Assembly: GCF_038630985.1 (NCBI RefSeq)
Contig: NZ_CP152049.1
Span: 1,058,001 to 1,122,000, forward strand
Direction: 5' to 3'
Length of the DNA stretch: 64,000 nt
Origin: Paenibacillus sp. FSL H8-0548
GTDB lineage: Bacteria > Bacillota > Bacilli > Paenibacillales > Paenibacillaceae
Shown here one piece after another: positions 45,752-55,445 of this stretch. A program made the translations under genes and the position numbers. Positions within the stretch are counted from its first letter, which is position 1. Each line of letters begins with the position of its first letter. The notes beneath the pieces are model-generated. The model did no database searches. It was not told the DNA's origin and saw only the letters and a program-made list of their open reading frames with translations.

Positions 45752-46582
45752 ATGAACAGAAAACCAGTACATGTAGCAATGTTTAGTGGGGGCGCTGCGA
45801 GTGCCTATGTTACCTATCAAATGGTGCAAACTCATGGTAAAGAAAATTGTATATTGTTTTTCACAAACACATTGTGGGAAGATGATGATAACTATAGGTT
45901 TATGTATGAAGTGGCTGAGTATATCGGGATTGAAATAACTGAAAGGGTTGATGGGAGGACACCTGAAGAAGTTTTTAAAGAAACTAGGTTCTTAGGCAAC
46001 TCTAGGCTTGCCAAATGCTCTTCAGAGTTAAAGGTCAGGCAAACTGTTATTTTTATTGAGGATTTAAGGGATCAAGGTCTTGAACCCATTCTTTATTTTG
46101 GGATTGGTGCTCATGAAAGGCAACGTGCTGAGAATCTAAAGGAGTTTTATGGACATCAAGCATTAGAACCTGTCGAAACAAGATTCCCCTTATTTGAATT
46201 AAATATTAAAGATTTCGATGCAAAGAGAGTTATAAGTGAAGAGTGGGGTATAAAATTACCAAGGATGTATGATTTGGGATTTTCACACGCTAATTGTGGA
46301 GGACGCTGTGTACGAGGTGGATTTAAGCATTATGCAGATCTTTATAAGATATGGCCTCACAAATATCAAGAGCAAGAAGAAATGGAAGAAAGAATGAGAG
46401 ATATGCTAGGCGATGTAAGTATATTGAAAGTAAAAGATAATGGTAAACCATATACTCTTCGTGAATACAGAATATATCTTGAAATGGTAAACAAAGGAAT
46501 GGATGAGGTGGCTGCTGCATCATGTCCAATAGTAATACCTCATGAGGACGATACGGTTCCGTGTGTTTGTGTATTTTCTTGA
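45752..46582 (+). CDS. PAPS-reductase-family protein with Fe-S-type cysteines
   Basis: A 276-residue PP-loop protein: FSGGAASAY at residues 11-19 is the pyrophosphate loop, KCSSELKV at 88-95 is the family Cys-x-x-x-Leu-Lys motif, and CGGRC (182-186), Cys258 and CVC (271-273) could bind an iron-sulfur cluster. DndC, which makes DNA phosphorothioate, and BrxP of type 4 BREX belong to the same superfamily; DndC is about twice as long. In this operon it may activate or transfer sulfur onto DNA (inference). AAAGGTGG precedes the ATG. It is the last gene of operon 1 and is followed by a strong terminator. Confidence 0.8.
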   Translation: MNRKPVHVAMFSGGAASAYVTYQMVQTHGKENCILFFTNTLWEDDDNYRFMYEVAEYIGIEITERVDGRTPEEVFKETRFLGNSRLAKCSSELKVRQTVIFIEDLRDQGLEPILYFGIGAHERQRAENLKEFYGHQALEPVETRFPLFELNIKDFDAKRVISEEWGIKLPRMYDLGFSHANCGGRCVRGGFKHYADLYKIWPHKYQEQEEMEERMRDMLGDVSILKVKDNGKPYTLREYRIYLEMVNKGMDEVAAASCPIVIPHEDDTVPCVCVFS

Positions 46583-46614
46583 GGTTAATCATTTTTTTAA
46601 TGCACAGAAATAAT

Positions 46615-46654
46615 AAAACTCCCCAGATAGGCATATCTGGGGAGTTTTTGTTTC
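46615..46654. terminator. Perfect 15-bp terminator between the two cassette operons
   Basis: AAAACTCCCCAGATA, loop GGCA, and the exact complement are followed by T5G T3. A-rich on one side and T-rich on the other, it can stop transcription in both directions. Confidence 0.92.
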
Positions 46655-46677
46655 CAATAGAAGGGAATTGTATTATT

Positions 46678-46706
46678 TTGTCGAACCTCTACTTAAGACC
46701 TAAATA
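46678..46706 (+). promoter_or_regulatory. Possible promoter of cassette operon 2
   Basis: TTGTCG (46678-46683) and TAAATA (46701-46706) are 17 bases apart, 30 bases before the first start codon. The match to consensus is weak. Confidence 0.35.
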
Positions 46707-46736
46707 TGAGTTTTTTATAGAAGGTGGTAGTGAAAA

Positions 46737-48578
46737 ATGACTATGGTTGAATCCAGCTGGATAAGTTTTCTTCGCCAATATGGCCCTATTCCACGCAACG
46801 ATAACATGTACGATGAATCCATACATAGAATTCTGAAACGCAAAAATATTGATCCGATAATAGTTGACTCTGTTTATTTGAGTGAGTTAGTTGATAATTA
46901 TAAGTCAAATAAACCTAAATCAGTTATCTTAACAGGGACTGCTGGGGATGGAAAAACCTATAATTGTCGTGAAATTTGGATTTCTCTCAGCGGTTCACTA
47001 CAAGATTGGCAAAATGATGATAAAATTAAAAAACTTGAATTACCAAACTTAAAAATACTATACGTAATAAAGGACTTAAGTGAGCTGAAGGATGAAGAAA
47101 GAGGGATTCTTAAAGACTTTGTAGATTCAGTAATGAACCCGGATGGTAGTAATGTTTTTTTGATTGCAGCCAATGACGGTCAATTAGTGGAAGCATGGAA
47201 AAATATTGATACTAGTATAAATACTGAATCTGTAAAACTTTGTGTAGAGGAATTACTTGTAAATGAGATTAGAGAGAAAGATGGATTTAATCTGAGGCTT
47301 TATAATTTGAGCCAAATCAGTGCAGCAAAGCTTTTTCCACAGATTGTTGATGCCGTATTGAACCATCGAGGTTGGAAAGATTGTAATAACTGTTCTCTTA
47401 AGGAAAATGATCAGATAGAAAAGCGATGCCCAATATGGGAAAATCGTAAAAGACTTAAAGGTACCGCAGATCAAAATCTGATTCGTTCAAGAGTCACTGA
47501 TCTATTAGAACTATGTGAGTTAAATGGTATACATCTTCCTATAAGGCAGTTGCTTCTTCTAGTATCGAATATGTTATTAGGCCATCCAGAAGCAAGAGAT
47601 AGAATTATGTCTTGTTCTGAAGCCGTGAAAATTGTCGAGAACAATAGAACTTCACTAGCGAGCATCTACCGTAATATTCTAGGTGAAAATCTCACAGAAA
47701 GAAGAAGAGAGTCTACAGATGTTTTCGCTACATTAGGTAGATTTGGAATAGGATATGAGACAAGTAACACTATTGATAATATTTTAATTTTTGGTCAAGA
47801 TGATCCTGATCTAAATGTGTACTACAATGATCTTGTTCTAAATGATATATATTACGGCGCAGACCAAACATTTCGTGCAAATCAAAAGGAGTATTTAGAA
47901 GGTGTAATAACGGATAGTGGGAATTCCTTTTTAGATTCACTTCGTTCTCAGAGGCAAAGATTATTTTTTGTGATTTCTCGAGAGAAAGAAGAGGAACTGA
48001 AACTTTGGAAACTTACCACATTTCAATACGCCGGCGAATTCTTAAATGACGTATACAAGACGGCACAAAACGGTAGAGTAGCTTCACATATTACATCTCG
48101 AATTGCGCAAGGCTTAAATCGTATATTTACAGGTTTACTAGCAAAAAATAACGATGAGTTAATATTGGCTACGTCAGGAAGTCACTCCCAGGCAAAAGTT
48201 AGTAGAATATTTGAAGAGAGTATTTCTGTTCCTAAAAAGCGTGGGGAAAGCATGCAACTTAAAATTAATGATATTGGGAAACTTGTAATTGAGGTTAAAC
48301 TGTCCTCATCTGTAGATGCTGTTGAATTACCTCTACAATTAGTTCGATATGAGTTTCTTTCACGTGTTGCTGAGGGGGCATTACCTGGTAGTTTTTCTAG
48401 GGAATGCTATGAAGATATATTAGGCTTTAAAAGCAGGCTGCTTAAACAGCTGGAACTACGCCGTAAGATAGATGAAGAAGATGCTGATGAAGTAAATGAT
48501 TTGAGCTTTAGAATTATTCGATTGAATCCAGAAGGTATGATAGATGATAAAAACGTGGAGGTGAAATACAATGCTTGA
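46737..48578 (+). CDS. P-loop ATPase, DptF-like, first gene of putative restriction operon 2
   Basis: A 613-residue protein with Walker A GTAGDGKT at residues 67-74 and a CxxC...C group at about 216-230 (CNNCSLKE, then RCPIW) that could bind zinc. The AGDGK type of P-loop, length and place at the head of a three-gene operon resemble DptF (DndF), the ATPase of the Dnd phosphorothioation-dependent restriction complex. I could not align the two. AAGGTGG at 46721-46727 supports the ATG. It overlaps the next gene by eight bases. Confidence 0.65.
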   Translation: MTMVESSWISFLRQYGPIPRNDNMYDESIHRILKRKNIDPIIVDSVYLSELVDNYKSNKPKSVILTGTAGDGKTYNCREIWISLSGSLQDWQNDDKIKKLELPNLKILYVIKDLSELKDEERGILKDFVDSVMNPDGSNVFLIAANDGQLVEAWKNIDTSINTESVKLCVEELLVNEIREKDGFNLRLYNLSQISAAKLFPQIVDAVLNHRGWKDCNNCSLKENDQIEKRCPIWENRKRLKGTADQNLIRSRVTDLLELCELNGIHLPIRQLLLLVSNMLLGHPEARDRIMSCSEAVKIVENNRTSLASIYRNILGENLTERRRESTDVFATLGRFGIGYETSNTIDNILIFGQDDPDLNVYYNDLVLNDIYYGADQTFRANQKEYLEGVITDSGNSFLDSLRSQRQRLFFVISREKEEELKLWKLTTFQYAGEFLNDVYKTAQNGRVASHITSRIAQGLNRIFTGLLAKNNDELILATSGSHSQAKVSRIFEESISVPKKRGESMQLKINDIGKLVIEVKLSSSVDAVELPLQLVRYEFLSRVAEGALPGSFSRECYEDILGFKSRLLKQLELRRKIDEEDADEVNDLSFRIIRLNPEGMIDDKNVEVKYNA

Positions 48579-50112
48579 TAGGCTTCCACGTCCTACTAAA
48601 CATGATGGAGATATGTGGGTGGATGAAGCAATTTGGGGACATCGTCTATACGATGAGCAAACTCCATGGCTTTGTTTTATGGAGTTTTTAAATGTGCTTC
48701 AATCAGAACTAGATGCAGGGAGAGGATTTATCGAAGTAGAGGCCAATAAATTAGCTTATTCTCCAAAATCTAGATTGTATTTGCGCAATATACTATTCAA
48801 TAACCCGCAATTAGCTTTGATAACTAATAGATATAAACATGATCCCAAAGAAGCTTGGCTACAATGGTATGATGTCATGAATAAAGGACAAGCAGGGCTT
48901 ATTAATGCTGATTTCAGCTACCTCGAGAAGCGGTTCTCAAAATTCGAGGACTTTGCTGAGGTAGTTCACTTTCTGCGAGAAACCACCATTGAAGGTGAAA
49001 ACAATAAAAGGTGGAGTTCTCAATTTATATTCCCGTATGGTCCCGATTGTTTGTATGAGGATTTAAAAGTTAAAGATAATGGACAATTTACTAATGATCG
49101 AAGATTTTTTGGTAGGACTGGGGAATTATTGTATTTAATGTTAGCAAGAAGTGGAAAGGGAGAGGAACTACTTTCATTACTTAACAAAAGTGTATTAAAT
49201 CAAGGGAATAAGTTTAATCGTCTAGTGGCTGCATTGGAACCCAAGGAGACATTATCTTCAACTGTTATTAGATCTGGAGCGTATCTACCATATCTAGAAT
49301 TACCAGATTACCAGACAATGGCTAACGACTGGTTAAGTTTATTACAAAGCAACATTCCAAATTACGATGCTATTCCTCATCTTGTAAACATCACCGGTTT
49401 ACGCTTTATCATATATAGTTTGAATCGCGCTAAAGCGGAGCTAGGAGACGAGGAGCGGCTTACATTTGTTTTAGAGATTGTCTCATCAAAGAAAACAGTT
49501 ATACGGGATTTATCTTCTGATTCGTTTATAGAACACAATAATTTGTCTCGTCGTGCAATAGAGTCATACATAAGAAAAGTCGTTGAAACAGATTCATGGG
49601 ATCAAATAACAGATATAACCGAAGCAATCACCCTTTTGAAGAAAGAATATGCTTGGCCTAAGGACAATAAAGAGAGTGAAGTAGAGTCTGCTAATTCACC
49701 CGAAGACTTGATAAATAAGTTTGTTTCAGCTGCTAATACTAGACATAAACAACATGTTGATAAATTTCATAGTGTTTGGGGTAAAGAAATCGGATTATCT
49801 TCTAAAAGAGGAGCGAGAAGGTTAAGATATGCTCCTCAAGATATGTTGCTTAAATCCTTAGTTCTTTGTGTAGTGCCGAAGAGAATGGAGTTTCAGGACT
49901 TTTTAGAAAAACTATATGAGAAGTTTGGTTTTATAATTGGTGATAAGCAGGCTCAGCAACTAACGGATTCTGGAAGAGCTGATATGGAAGCATTTTCGGA
50001 AAATGCTAGGCGACTCGAGCAACGTTTAGCAAGCATGGGATTATTGCGAAGGTTATCTGATGCCTGCGCATATGTAGAAAATCCCTTCGGAATTCGGGAG
50101 GATGAAAATTAA
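48571..50112 (+). CDS. Protein of unknown function, in the position of DptG
   Basis: A 513-residue soluble protein that I do not recognise by sequence. It begins MLDRLPRPTKHDGDMWVDEA and has a basic stretch near 410-425 (GKEIGLSSKRGARRLRY) that may bind nucleic acid. It sits between the DptF-like ATPase and the FtsK-like protein, overlapping the first by eight bases and the second by one (TAATG), so the three are made in step and probably form a complex. The DptG comparison rests on position and size only. Confidence 0.6.
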   Translation: MLDRLPRPTKHDGDMWVDEAIWGHRLYDEQTPWLCFMEFLNVLQSELDAGRGFIEVEANKLAYSPKSRLYLRNILFNNPQLALITNRYKHDPKEAWLQWYDVMNKGQAGLINADFSYLEKRFSKFEDFAEVVHFLRETTIEGENNKRWSSQFIFPYGPDCLYEDLKVKDNGQFTNDRRFFGRTGELLYLMLARSGKGEELLSLLNKSVLNQGNKFNRLVAALEPKETLSSTVIRSGAYLPYLELPDYQTMANDWLSLLQSNIPNYDAIPHLVNITGLRFIIYSLNRAKAELGDEERLTFVLEIVSSKKTVIRDLSSDSFIEHNNLSRRAIESYIRKVVETDSWDQITDITEAITLLKKEYAWPKDNKESEVESANSPEDLINKFVSAANTRHKQHVDKFHSVWGKEIGLSSKRGARRLRYAPQDMLLKSLVLCVVPKRMEFQDFLEKLYEKFGFIIGDKQAQQLTDSGRADMEAFSENARRLEQRLASMGLLRRLSDACAYVENPFGIREDEN

Positions 50113-53100
50113 TGAATCAACTGGATCTTATAGGACAAGTAGCAACTGAATATCTCCGCCGGCAATTACAGACGGGCAACTCAGAAGAGGGAGTAGCACG
50201 TTTTTTATTAGATCGTCTTACAGGTGATCAAGTTTCAGTAATTTGTAAAACAATTAGTCAGGATATTTTATTATCGTTATCTCTAGCTATTAAAGTTCCT
50301 CGCAAACTTGTTGAAGGTAGTGGGTTGCCTGAAGAAATGGTTACTGATGAGAAAACGACTTATTGGAGAAATGCCGCATGTGATAAACCGGCTATTCTTC
50401 TAGCCAATACAAATGATGATCAGGGACAGTCGTTAAGGGATATTGCAAAAATTGGAGCGGGAGACCTAAAGAGCCAACCGGAAATCTGGGTTCAAGTAGC
50501 TAGTAAGGACTTACCCCTAACGGATGATCAAAAAAGATATTGGCAGCAATCCCTTAAGGGGCTACAAGATGCAAGCGAATGCAGTCTTGAGGAATTTAGT
50601 GAGTTTGTGGTTATGGTGCGTGAAGTGATTTTTGAGAATAGTATTCCTGTAGTACGTGCATTGGGCTGGGCATTACCAGCTCTTCGTATACCACGTGACT
50701 CTTATTTTTTCGATTCGATACCAGATAATGCATTAGGACATGCAAGTCGCTGGAAAAAAATGTTCTTAGAAGCGTACAGTAAGAGAGCATGCTACTTATA
50801 CAAACAGCATCCCAACAGACAATTAATAGAGAATAGCGACATTCTGTCATCATATGAAAAAGTGAAAAGTAAAATTGATCCAACTGTTCAACCTATTATG
50901 GAGTTATTCATAAACTCAAATGCAAACTGGTCTAATGCAGCAGAAAGTTTGGCTGAGTTAGAATGGGAATCAGATAAGGTAAACCTTTTGTTTTTTGAGT
51001 TAAAACCATTGAAAATCAACTTGGCTGAGAGAACTCGTCAATTATACGAGGATGAATTTCCAAATACTCTTACGGATGAAGAAATAACTTATATAAGTAA
51101 CTTAAATGAATTTTTTAAAAAAAGAAAAGCAAAAGAAGCTACAGATGAGGACAAGGAGTTTTATGAAAAGCATAGACAAAATTTAGAAACAGACAAATCA
51201 TTAAAGGCTGAGTGGGATCGTTATGTTTATGGAAAAGCAATTGAGTGTAGTGATTTTTTAGTAGGTTTGCTTGAAGCGACTGAAAGACTCTTTGCGCAAT
51301 GTGATAGTGTCACTGGAGTGAAATCTTTAAAGATACGGACCCAAAAGACTAATAGTAAAAAATCATGGATGGATCTAAATGAAGATGTCGCCTTATACTT
51401 CTGCTGTGCATATAGAGGGCTGGAGAAATTAACGGATTGGCAAGTCAATTGGGAAACTCATCATTTATTTAAATATGATCAGCTGGTTGTAGAACGGAAG
51501 CAAAAAGAAAATAATAAGAATACTTCTAGCGCAAGAACAGCTACTCAAATTGCTTTTTATATCGAACTGACTTATCAAGACTTAATGGGAACAAAACAAA
51601 AAAATGATGTTAAGCTCATTTGGCAAGGTGACTCGTCGGGAATTGGATTAGAATTACATGATGATTTAAAAAGACTAGCGGACCATCCTTTCTCATACTC
51701 AACTGTTTCTCAAAATCCAGTTAGTAAGAAAGGAAAGCTTCAAGGTCTCTCCTTAAGTGATGTTGGGACACTACAGGCTGTTTTTGGTCGAGATAGAGGT
51801 TCTTTAGTTGGTATCTTTGCTAAAGCAACAGATCTTGAGAAGGTTTTTTTGAGTAACTTAAAAAAGTCGTTGGAAGAGGACAGACTATCCCAACTAAATT
51901 ATGATTCTGTTAAAGATGCTTGGGAAAATTTCTCCGAAGGATACAAATTGGCTCTAAAAGAATGGTTGCAAGAAGGAATTAATGCAGATTCAATAATCCA
52001 GCAATGTGAATTGTATGATAAGTTTCTTCGTACTTTACAGGTGCATGCTCTAGGGGATATGAATCGAATTGATATTTTCCAGCCAGTTATGAATATTGGT
52101 AATGTGAAGGTTGATGGGGATAAAAATAAACCAATGGCTATTATATCCCCTTGGCATCCTATGCGTATGGTTGCGAAGTCCGTGAAGGCGCGACAAGTTA
52201 TAGGGTTAATTAACTATGTGTTAACTACTGAACAAATAGACTTTGGTGACCAGCGCTTGTTTTTCATGGATTTGAAAGAGGAAGTATTAAATCCATACTA
52301 TCCAGAAGTATCTTTAGGGTATAGGGGACAAGAGCCCGTTTTGCTTGCAGTTTCAGATACCAAAAACGACTACAGTTTAATGGAGTCACCACTACGTGAT
52401 GATAACGACATGCAGACAAATGAGGATCCTAAACAAGCAAGTGATAAGCTATTAAAACTTGTCGAACGTTATTTAGATCTTCAACCGCATGAGAAAACAA
52501 ATCTGAGTCTAGTCTTATATAACTGTGATTCAATTAGATTACCCGAAACCATTGTTAACTCACTTGCGACTTTGCATGAAACCGAAGACGAGGTTCGATG
52601 TCAAGTTATCCTACGACATCGCGATACGAATAAATTGAATGAATTGTATATGAAGATGGTCGAAAGTACGGATAATAATGCAGATTCTTTCGTAGCAAGT
52701 GAAGTGACACGCGATTTTATGGCAAGACTTCGTGTAGGGGTTATGGCACATGAGGCATCTGTATCAGATCCCAAAGAGGGAAAACTTGCTGACATTGTAT
52801 TTCTTCAAGATGTTATATCAAGACAAGCAAGTCTTGAATGGGACGATGTAAAGATTAGACAAATGCCTGATCTTCTTGATCATTATCCTCCGCGGTGGGC
52901 AAAAAGGCGTTCTACAGCTAAAGATGAATTAAAATCAACTGTTTATCTTACATGTCCGAGTCAACCATCTGTCGGGTGGTCATATCTTACGACAATTTAT
53001 TCAGTAGTTAAAGGTAAAGATGTTAGTATAGGAACTTATTTCTTACCAGCTAGGCAAATATCATTTCAAAATGAAAAAGTGAAGACAATTTTTGATGAAG

Positions 53101-55445
53101 CCCATAAGCTGGGTGAATGGGTAGTCAATTATGATGAATTGTTAGAACGCAGGCAATTAAAGAATTTAGGTGTGAAAGTAATAAAGTATCAACATAATAA
53201 ATCCCATGGATCTAATATAGTAGTGTCCTCAAAATCACAATTAAATTTGCTAAATGTGTTAGTGAAAAGACGATTGAATGCATTAAATTTAGGCTTAAGC
53301 GAGGTAGAGTTGGTTCAATTAACTGAGCGTTTTATTGATGATGCTAATACAATCTCAGGTGATATTGTTTTACGTGCTGCAAAACGTGGAGTGTTTGCTG
53401 GCGAGTTAATTGGAGTTGTATTAAGTAAAGCAATCCTCCAATCAGAAATGGAAGTTGATCAACCTATAAGTTGGTTTCTCTTGGATGATTACGCAACCTG
53501 GTTAGGCCAAAAGGAAGAGCAGATTGCTGATATATTATCTCTGAGCCCCAAAATAGTTGGAGAGAAACCTCATCTCCAGGTATTTATATCTGAAGCAAAG
53601 TATGTGGATGCAAAGGGAGCTTCAGAAGCGAAAAAAAATTCATCAAAACAGCTGCGTGATACTGTATCTAGAATGGATAATGCTATATTTGGCAACCCTG
53701 GTAGACTCGACAGGGATCTGTGGCTCTCAAGATTAAGTGACATGCTAAATGATGGAATTGAGTTACATCCGGGATCACCGTTCTCTGTAGAAGAGTTAAG
53801 AGAGGGTATTCGTAATGGCTCAATTCCTATCGAGATTAAAGGTTATTCTCATGTGTTTTTATCTACTTTACCTGATACTAACATGGAAAGTGAAAGATTA
53901 CCGATCACCAATGCAAAAAAATGCTATCAAGAGATGTTTACTAGAGATTTAGTGAGAGATTTAGTTTTGGCTTATCATAAAGGAGAGTCTATCATCTCAA
54001 TTCGCGAAAAATTGGATGAGAGTAAGCCGTGGGAGATTTATGAATCTAGTTTACCTGCTCCGAGAGTCAACTTCCTAGCTGCAAGTAATAATGGTACTAC
54101 CTCTATTATTGAAGATGAAATCACTAAAAAAAATTCTACTTCTGTTGAAGTAGAGGAAGACGTAAACAAGGATATAGATGATGCTAATAATGTTACAAGA
54201 CATAGAAGTGTAGTGGATAATAAAATCTCTTCTTCTGTAACAACTATATTCAATAACGAAAAGGATAATAGAATTGCTCATTGGGCTACACCTTCATTAT
54301 TCAACTGGATCGAGCAAAACGCTCAATCTGTAGAGGATAATATCGAAGACCAAACATGGGTAAGTGAAACTGTAAATAAATTAAGAATGGCTCTAATTAG
54401 CTATAATTTACAAGCTAAAGTAGTTAGCCATCGATTAACACCTAACGCAATAGTAATACGATTAAAAGGATCCGACCAATTAAAAGTTGATGATGTTGAA
54501 AAAAGAAGATCAATTCTATTAACAACTCATGCCCTTGATGTTATCAATATCATGGCTCATCCTGGAGAGATAGTGGTTTCATTAGCACGTCCACATAGGC
54601 AAGGAATACCCTTAGCCGATGTTTGGAAACTCCGCAAAGTACAAAACGATGGTTCGGGCTTAAATATGAGTTTCGTTATTGGTGTCAAGGAGATAGACGG
54701 TGAAATACTTTATTTAAACTTGGGTGGTGAGTTTGAAGGAGGTGCCCAGCATGCTCCTCATACACTCATAGCTGGAGCAACAGGCAGTGGTAAATCAGTC
54801 TTGTTGCAAAATCTCATTCTCGATATTTGTGTAACGAATAGTAAAGATTTGGCGCACATTTATTTAATAGATCCTAAGTATGGCGTTGATTATATGCATC
54901 TTGCGAATCTTCCTCATTTAGTTGAAGGAATTATTGATGATCAGAATAAAGCTGCAGAGATATTGGAAGAATTGGTAGTTGAGATGAATAACAGGTATCA
55001 GAAATTTAAAGAGTTCAAAGTTAATAATTTAAAAGATTTTAATATGAAGGCTACCGCTAATGAGAAATTACCGCTTATTTTCTTGATCCACGACGAATTT
55101 GCTGAATGGATGCTTATCGATGAGTATAAGGGTGCTGTTTCCTCTATTGTGCAACGATTAGGTGTTAAGGCGCGGGCAGCGGGAATTCATTTGATCTTTG
55201 CTGCTCAACGTCCAGATGCGAATGTGTTGCCTGTGCAGTTGAGGGATAACCTTGGAAACCGCCTTATCCTTCGAGTAGAAAGTATTGGAACGTCTGAGAT
55301 ATCACTTGGGGAAAAGGGAGCAGAAAAGCTTCTGGGTAAAGGACATTTAGCTGCAAGGCTACAGGGGGAGTTAGGATTAATTTATGCTCAAGTTCCCTTT
55401 TTAACCAGTAATCAGTTAGCTGATTTGACTCAATTTATACAATGA
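50112..55445 (+). CDS. Giant protein with C-terminal FtsK/SpoIIIE-type DNA motor, DptH-like
   Basis: A 1777-residue protein. Residues 1-1400 show no clear motif, apart from charged stretches near 330-360. An FtsK beta-domain-like part lies at about 1450-1520 (SHRLTPNAIVIRLKG...HPGEIVVSLARPHR). The motor domain follows: Walker A AGATGSGKSVLL near 1554-1565, LIDPKYGVDYMHL, Walker B FLIHDEFAEW near 1656, and GIHLIFAAQRPD. Such motors pump double-stranded DNA. DptH (DndH) is of similar size with an ATPase end, and is the last gene of its operon as here. I infer a DNA-scanning or translocating subunit of an anti-phage restriction complex. The nuclease is not obvious and may be in the N-terminal half. 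Confidence 0.72.
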   Translation: MNQLDLIGQVATEYLRRQLQTGNSEEGVARFLLDRLTGDQVSVICKTISQDILLSLSLAIKVPRKLVEGSGLPEEMVTDEKTTYWRNAACDKPAILLANTNDDQGQSLRDIAKIGAGDLKSQPEIWVQVASKDLPLTDDQKRYWQQSLKGLQDASECSLEEFSEFVVMVREVIFENSIPVVRALGWALPALRIPRDSYFFDSIPDNALGHASRWKKMFLEAYSKRACYLYKQHPNRQLIENSDILSSYEKVKSKIDPTVQPIMELFINSNANWSNAAESLAELEWESDKVNLLFFELKPLKINLAERTRQLYEDEFPNTLTDEEITYISNLNEFFKKRKAKEATDEDKEFYEKHRQNLETDKSLKAEWDRYVYGKAIECSDFLVGLLEATERLFAQCDSVTGVKSLKIRTQKTNSKKSWMDLNEDVALYFCCAYRGLEKLTDWQVNWETHHLFKYDQLVVERKQKENNKNTSSARTATQIAFYIELTYQDLMGTKQKNDVKLIWQGDSSGIGLELHDDLKRLADHPFSYSTVSQNPVSKKGKLQGLSLSDVGTLQAVFGRDRGSLVGIFAKATDLEKVFLSNLKKSLEEDRLSQLNYDSVKDAWENFSEGYKLALKEWLQEGINADSIIQQCELYDKFLRTLQVHALGDMNRIDIFQPVMNIGNVKVDGDKNKPMAIISPWHPMRMVAKSVKARQVIGLINYVLTTEQIDFGDQRLFFMDLKEEVLNPYYPEVSLGYRGQEPVLLAVSDTKNDYSLMESPLRDDNDMQTNEDPKQASDKLLKLVERYLDLQPHEKTNLSLVLYNCDSIRLPETIVNSLATLHETEDEVRCQVILRHRDTNKLNELYMKMVESTDNNADSFVASEVTRDFMARLRVGVMAHEASVSDPKEGKLADIVFLQDVISRQASLEWDDVKIRQMPDLLDHYPPRWAKRRSTAKDELKSTVYLTCPSQPSVGWSYLTTIYSVVKGKDVSIGTYFLPARQISFQNEKVKTIFDEAHKLGEWVVNYDELLERRQLKNLGVKVIKYQHNKSHGSNIVVSSKSQLNLLNVLVKRRLNALNLGLSEVELVQLTERFIDDANTISGDIVLRAAKRGVFAGELIGVVLSKAILQSEMEVDQPISWFLLDDYATWLGQKEEQIADILSLSPKIVGEKPHLQVFISEAKYVDAKGASEAKKNSSKQLRDTVSRMDNAIFGNPGRLDRDLWLSRLSDMLNDGIELHPGSPFSVEELREGIRNGSIPIEIKGYSHVFLSTLPDTNMESERLPITNAKKCYQEMFTRDLVRDLVLAYHKGESIISIREKLDESKPWEIYESSLPAPRVNFLAASNNGTTSIIEDEITKKNSTSVEVEEDVNKDIDDANNVTRHRSVVDNKISSSVTTIFNNEKDNRIAHWATPSLFNWIEQNAQSVEDNIEDQTWVSETVNKLRMALISYNLQAKVVSHRLTPNAIVIRLKGSDQLKVDDVEKRRSILLTTHALDVINIMAHPGEIVVSLARPHRQGIPLADVWKLRKVQNDGSGLNMSFVIGVKEIDGEILYLNLGGEFEGGAQHAPHTLIAGATGSGKSVLLQNLILDICVTNSKDLAHIYLIDPKYGVDYMHLANLPHLVEGIIDDQNKAAEILEELVVEMNNRYQKFKEFKVNNLKDFNMKATANEKLPLIFLIHDEFAEWMLIDEYKGAVSSIVQRLGVKARAAGIHLIFAAQRPDANVLPVQLRDNLGNRLILRVESIGTSEISLGEKGAEKLLGKGHLAARLQGELGLIYAQVPFLTSNQLADLTQFIQ

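Noticed and set aside
41369-46582. Calling operon 1 a complete type 4 BREX system
   Set aside because: PglZ and BrxL are absent and the ATPase similarity to BrxC rests only on size and Walker motifs.
46737-55445. Assigning the gene names dptF, dptG and dptH
   Set aside because: Order, size and ATPase motifs agree, but I cannot align the proteins to the references, and DndBCDE is not present.
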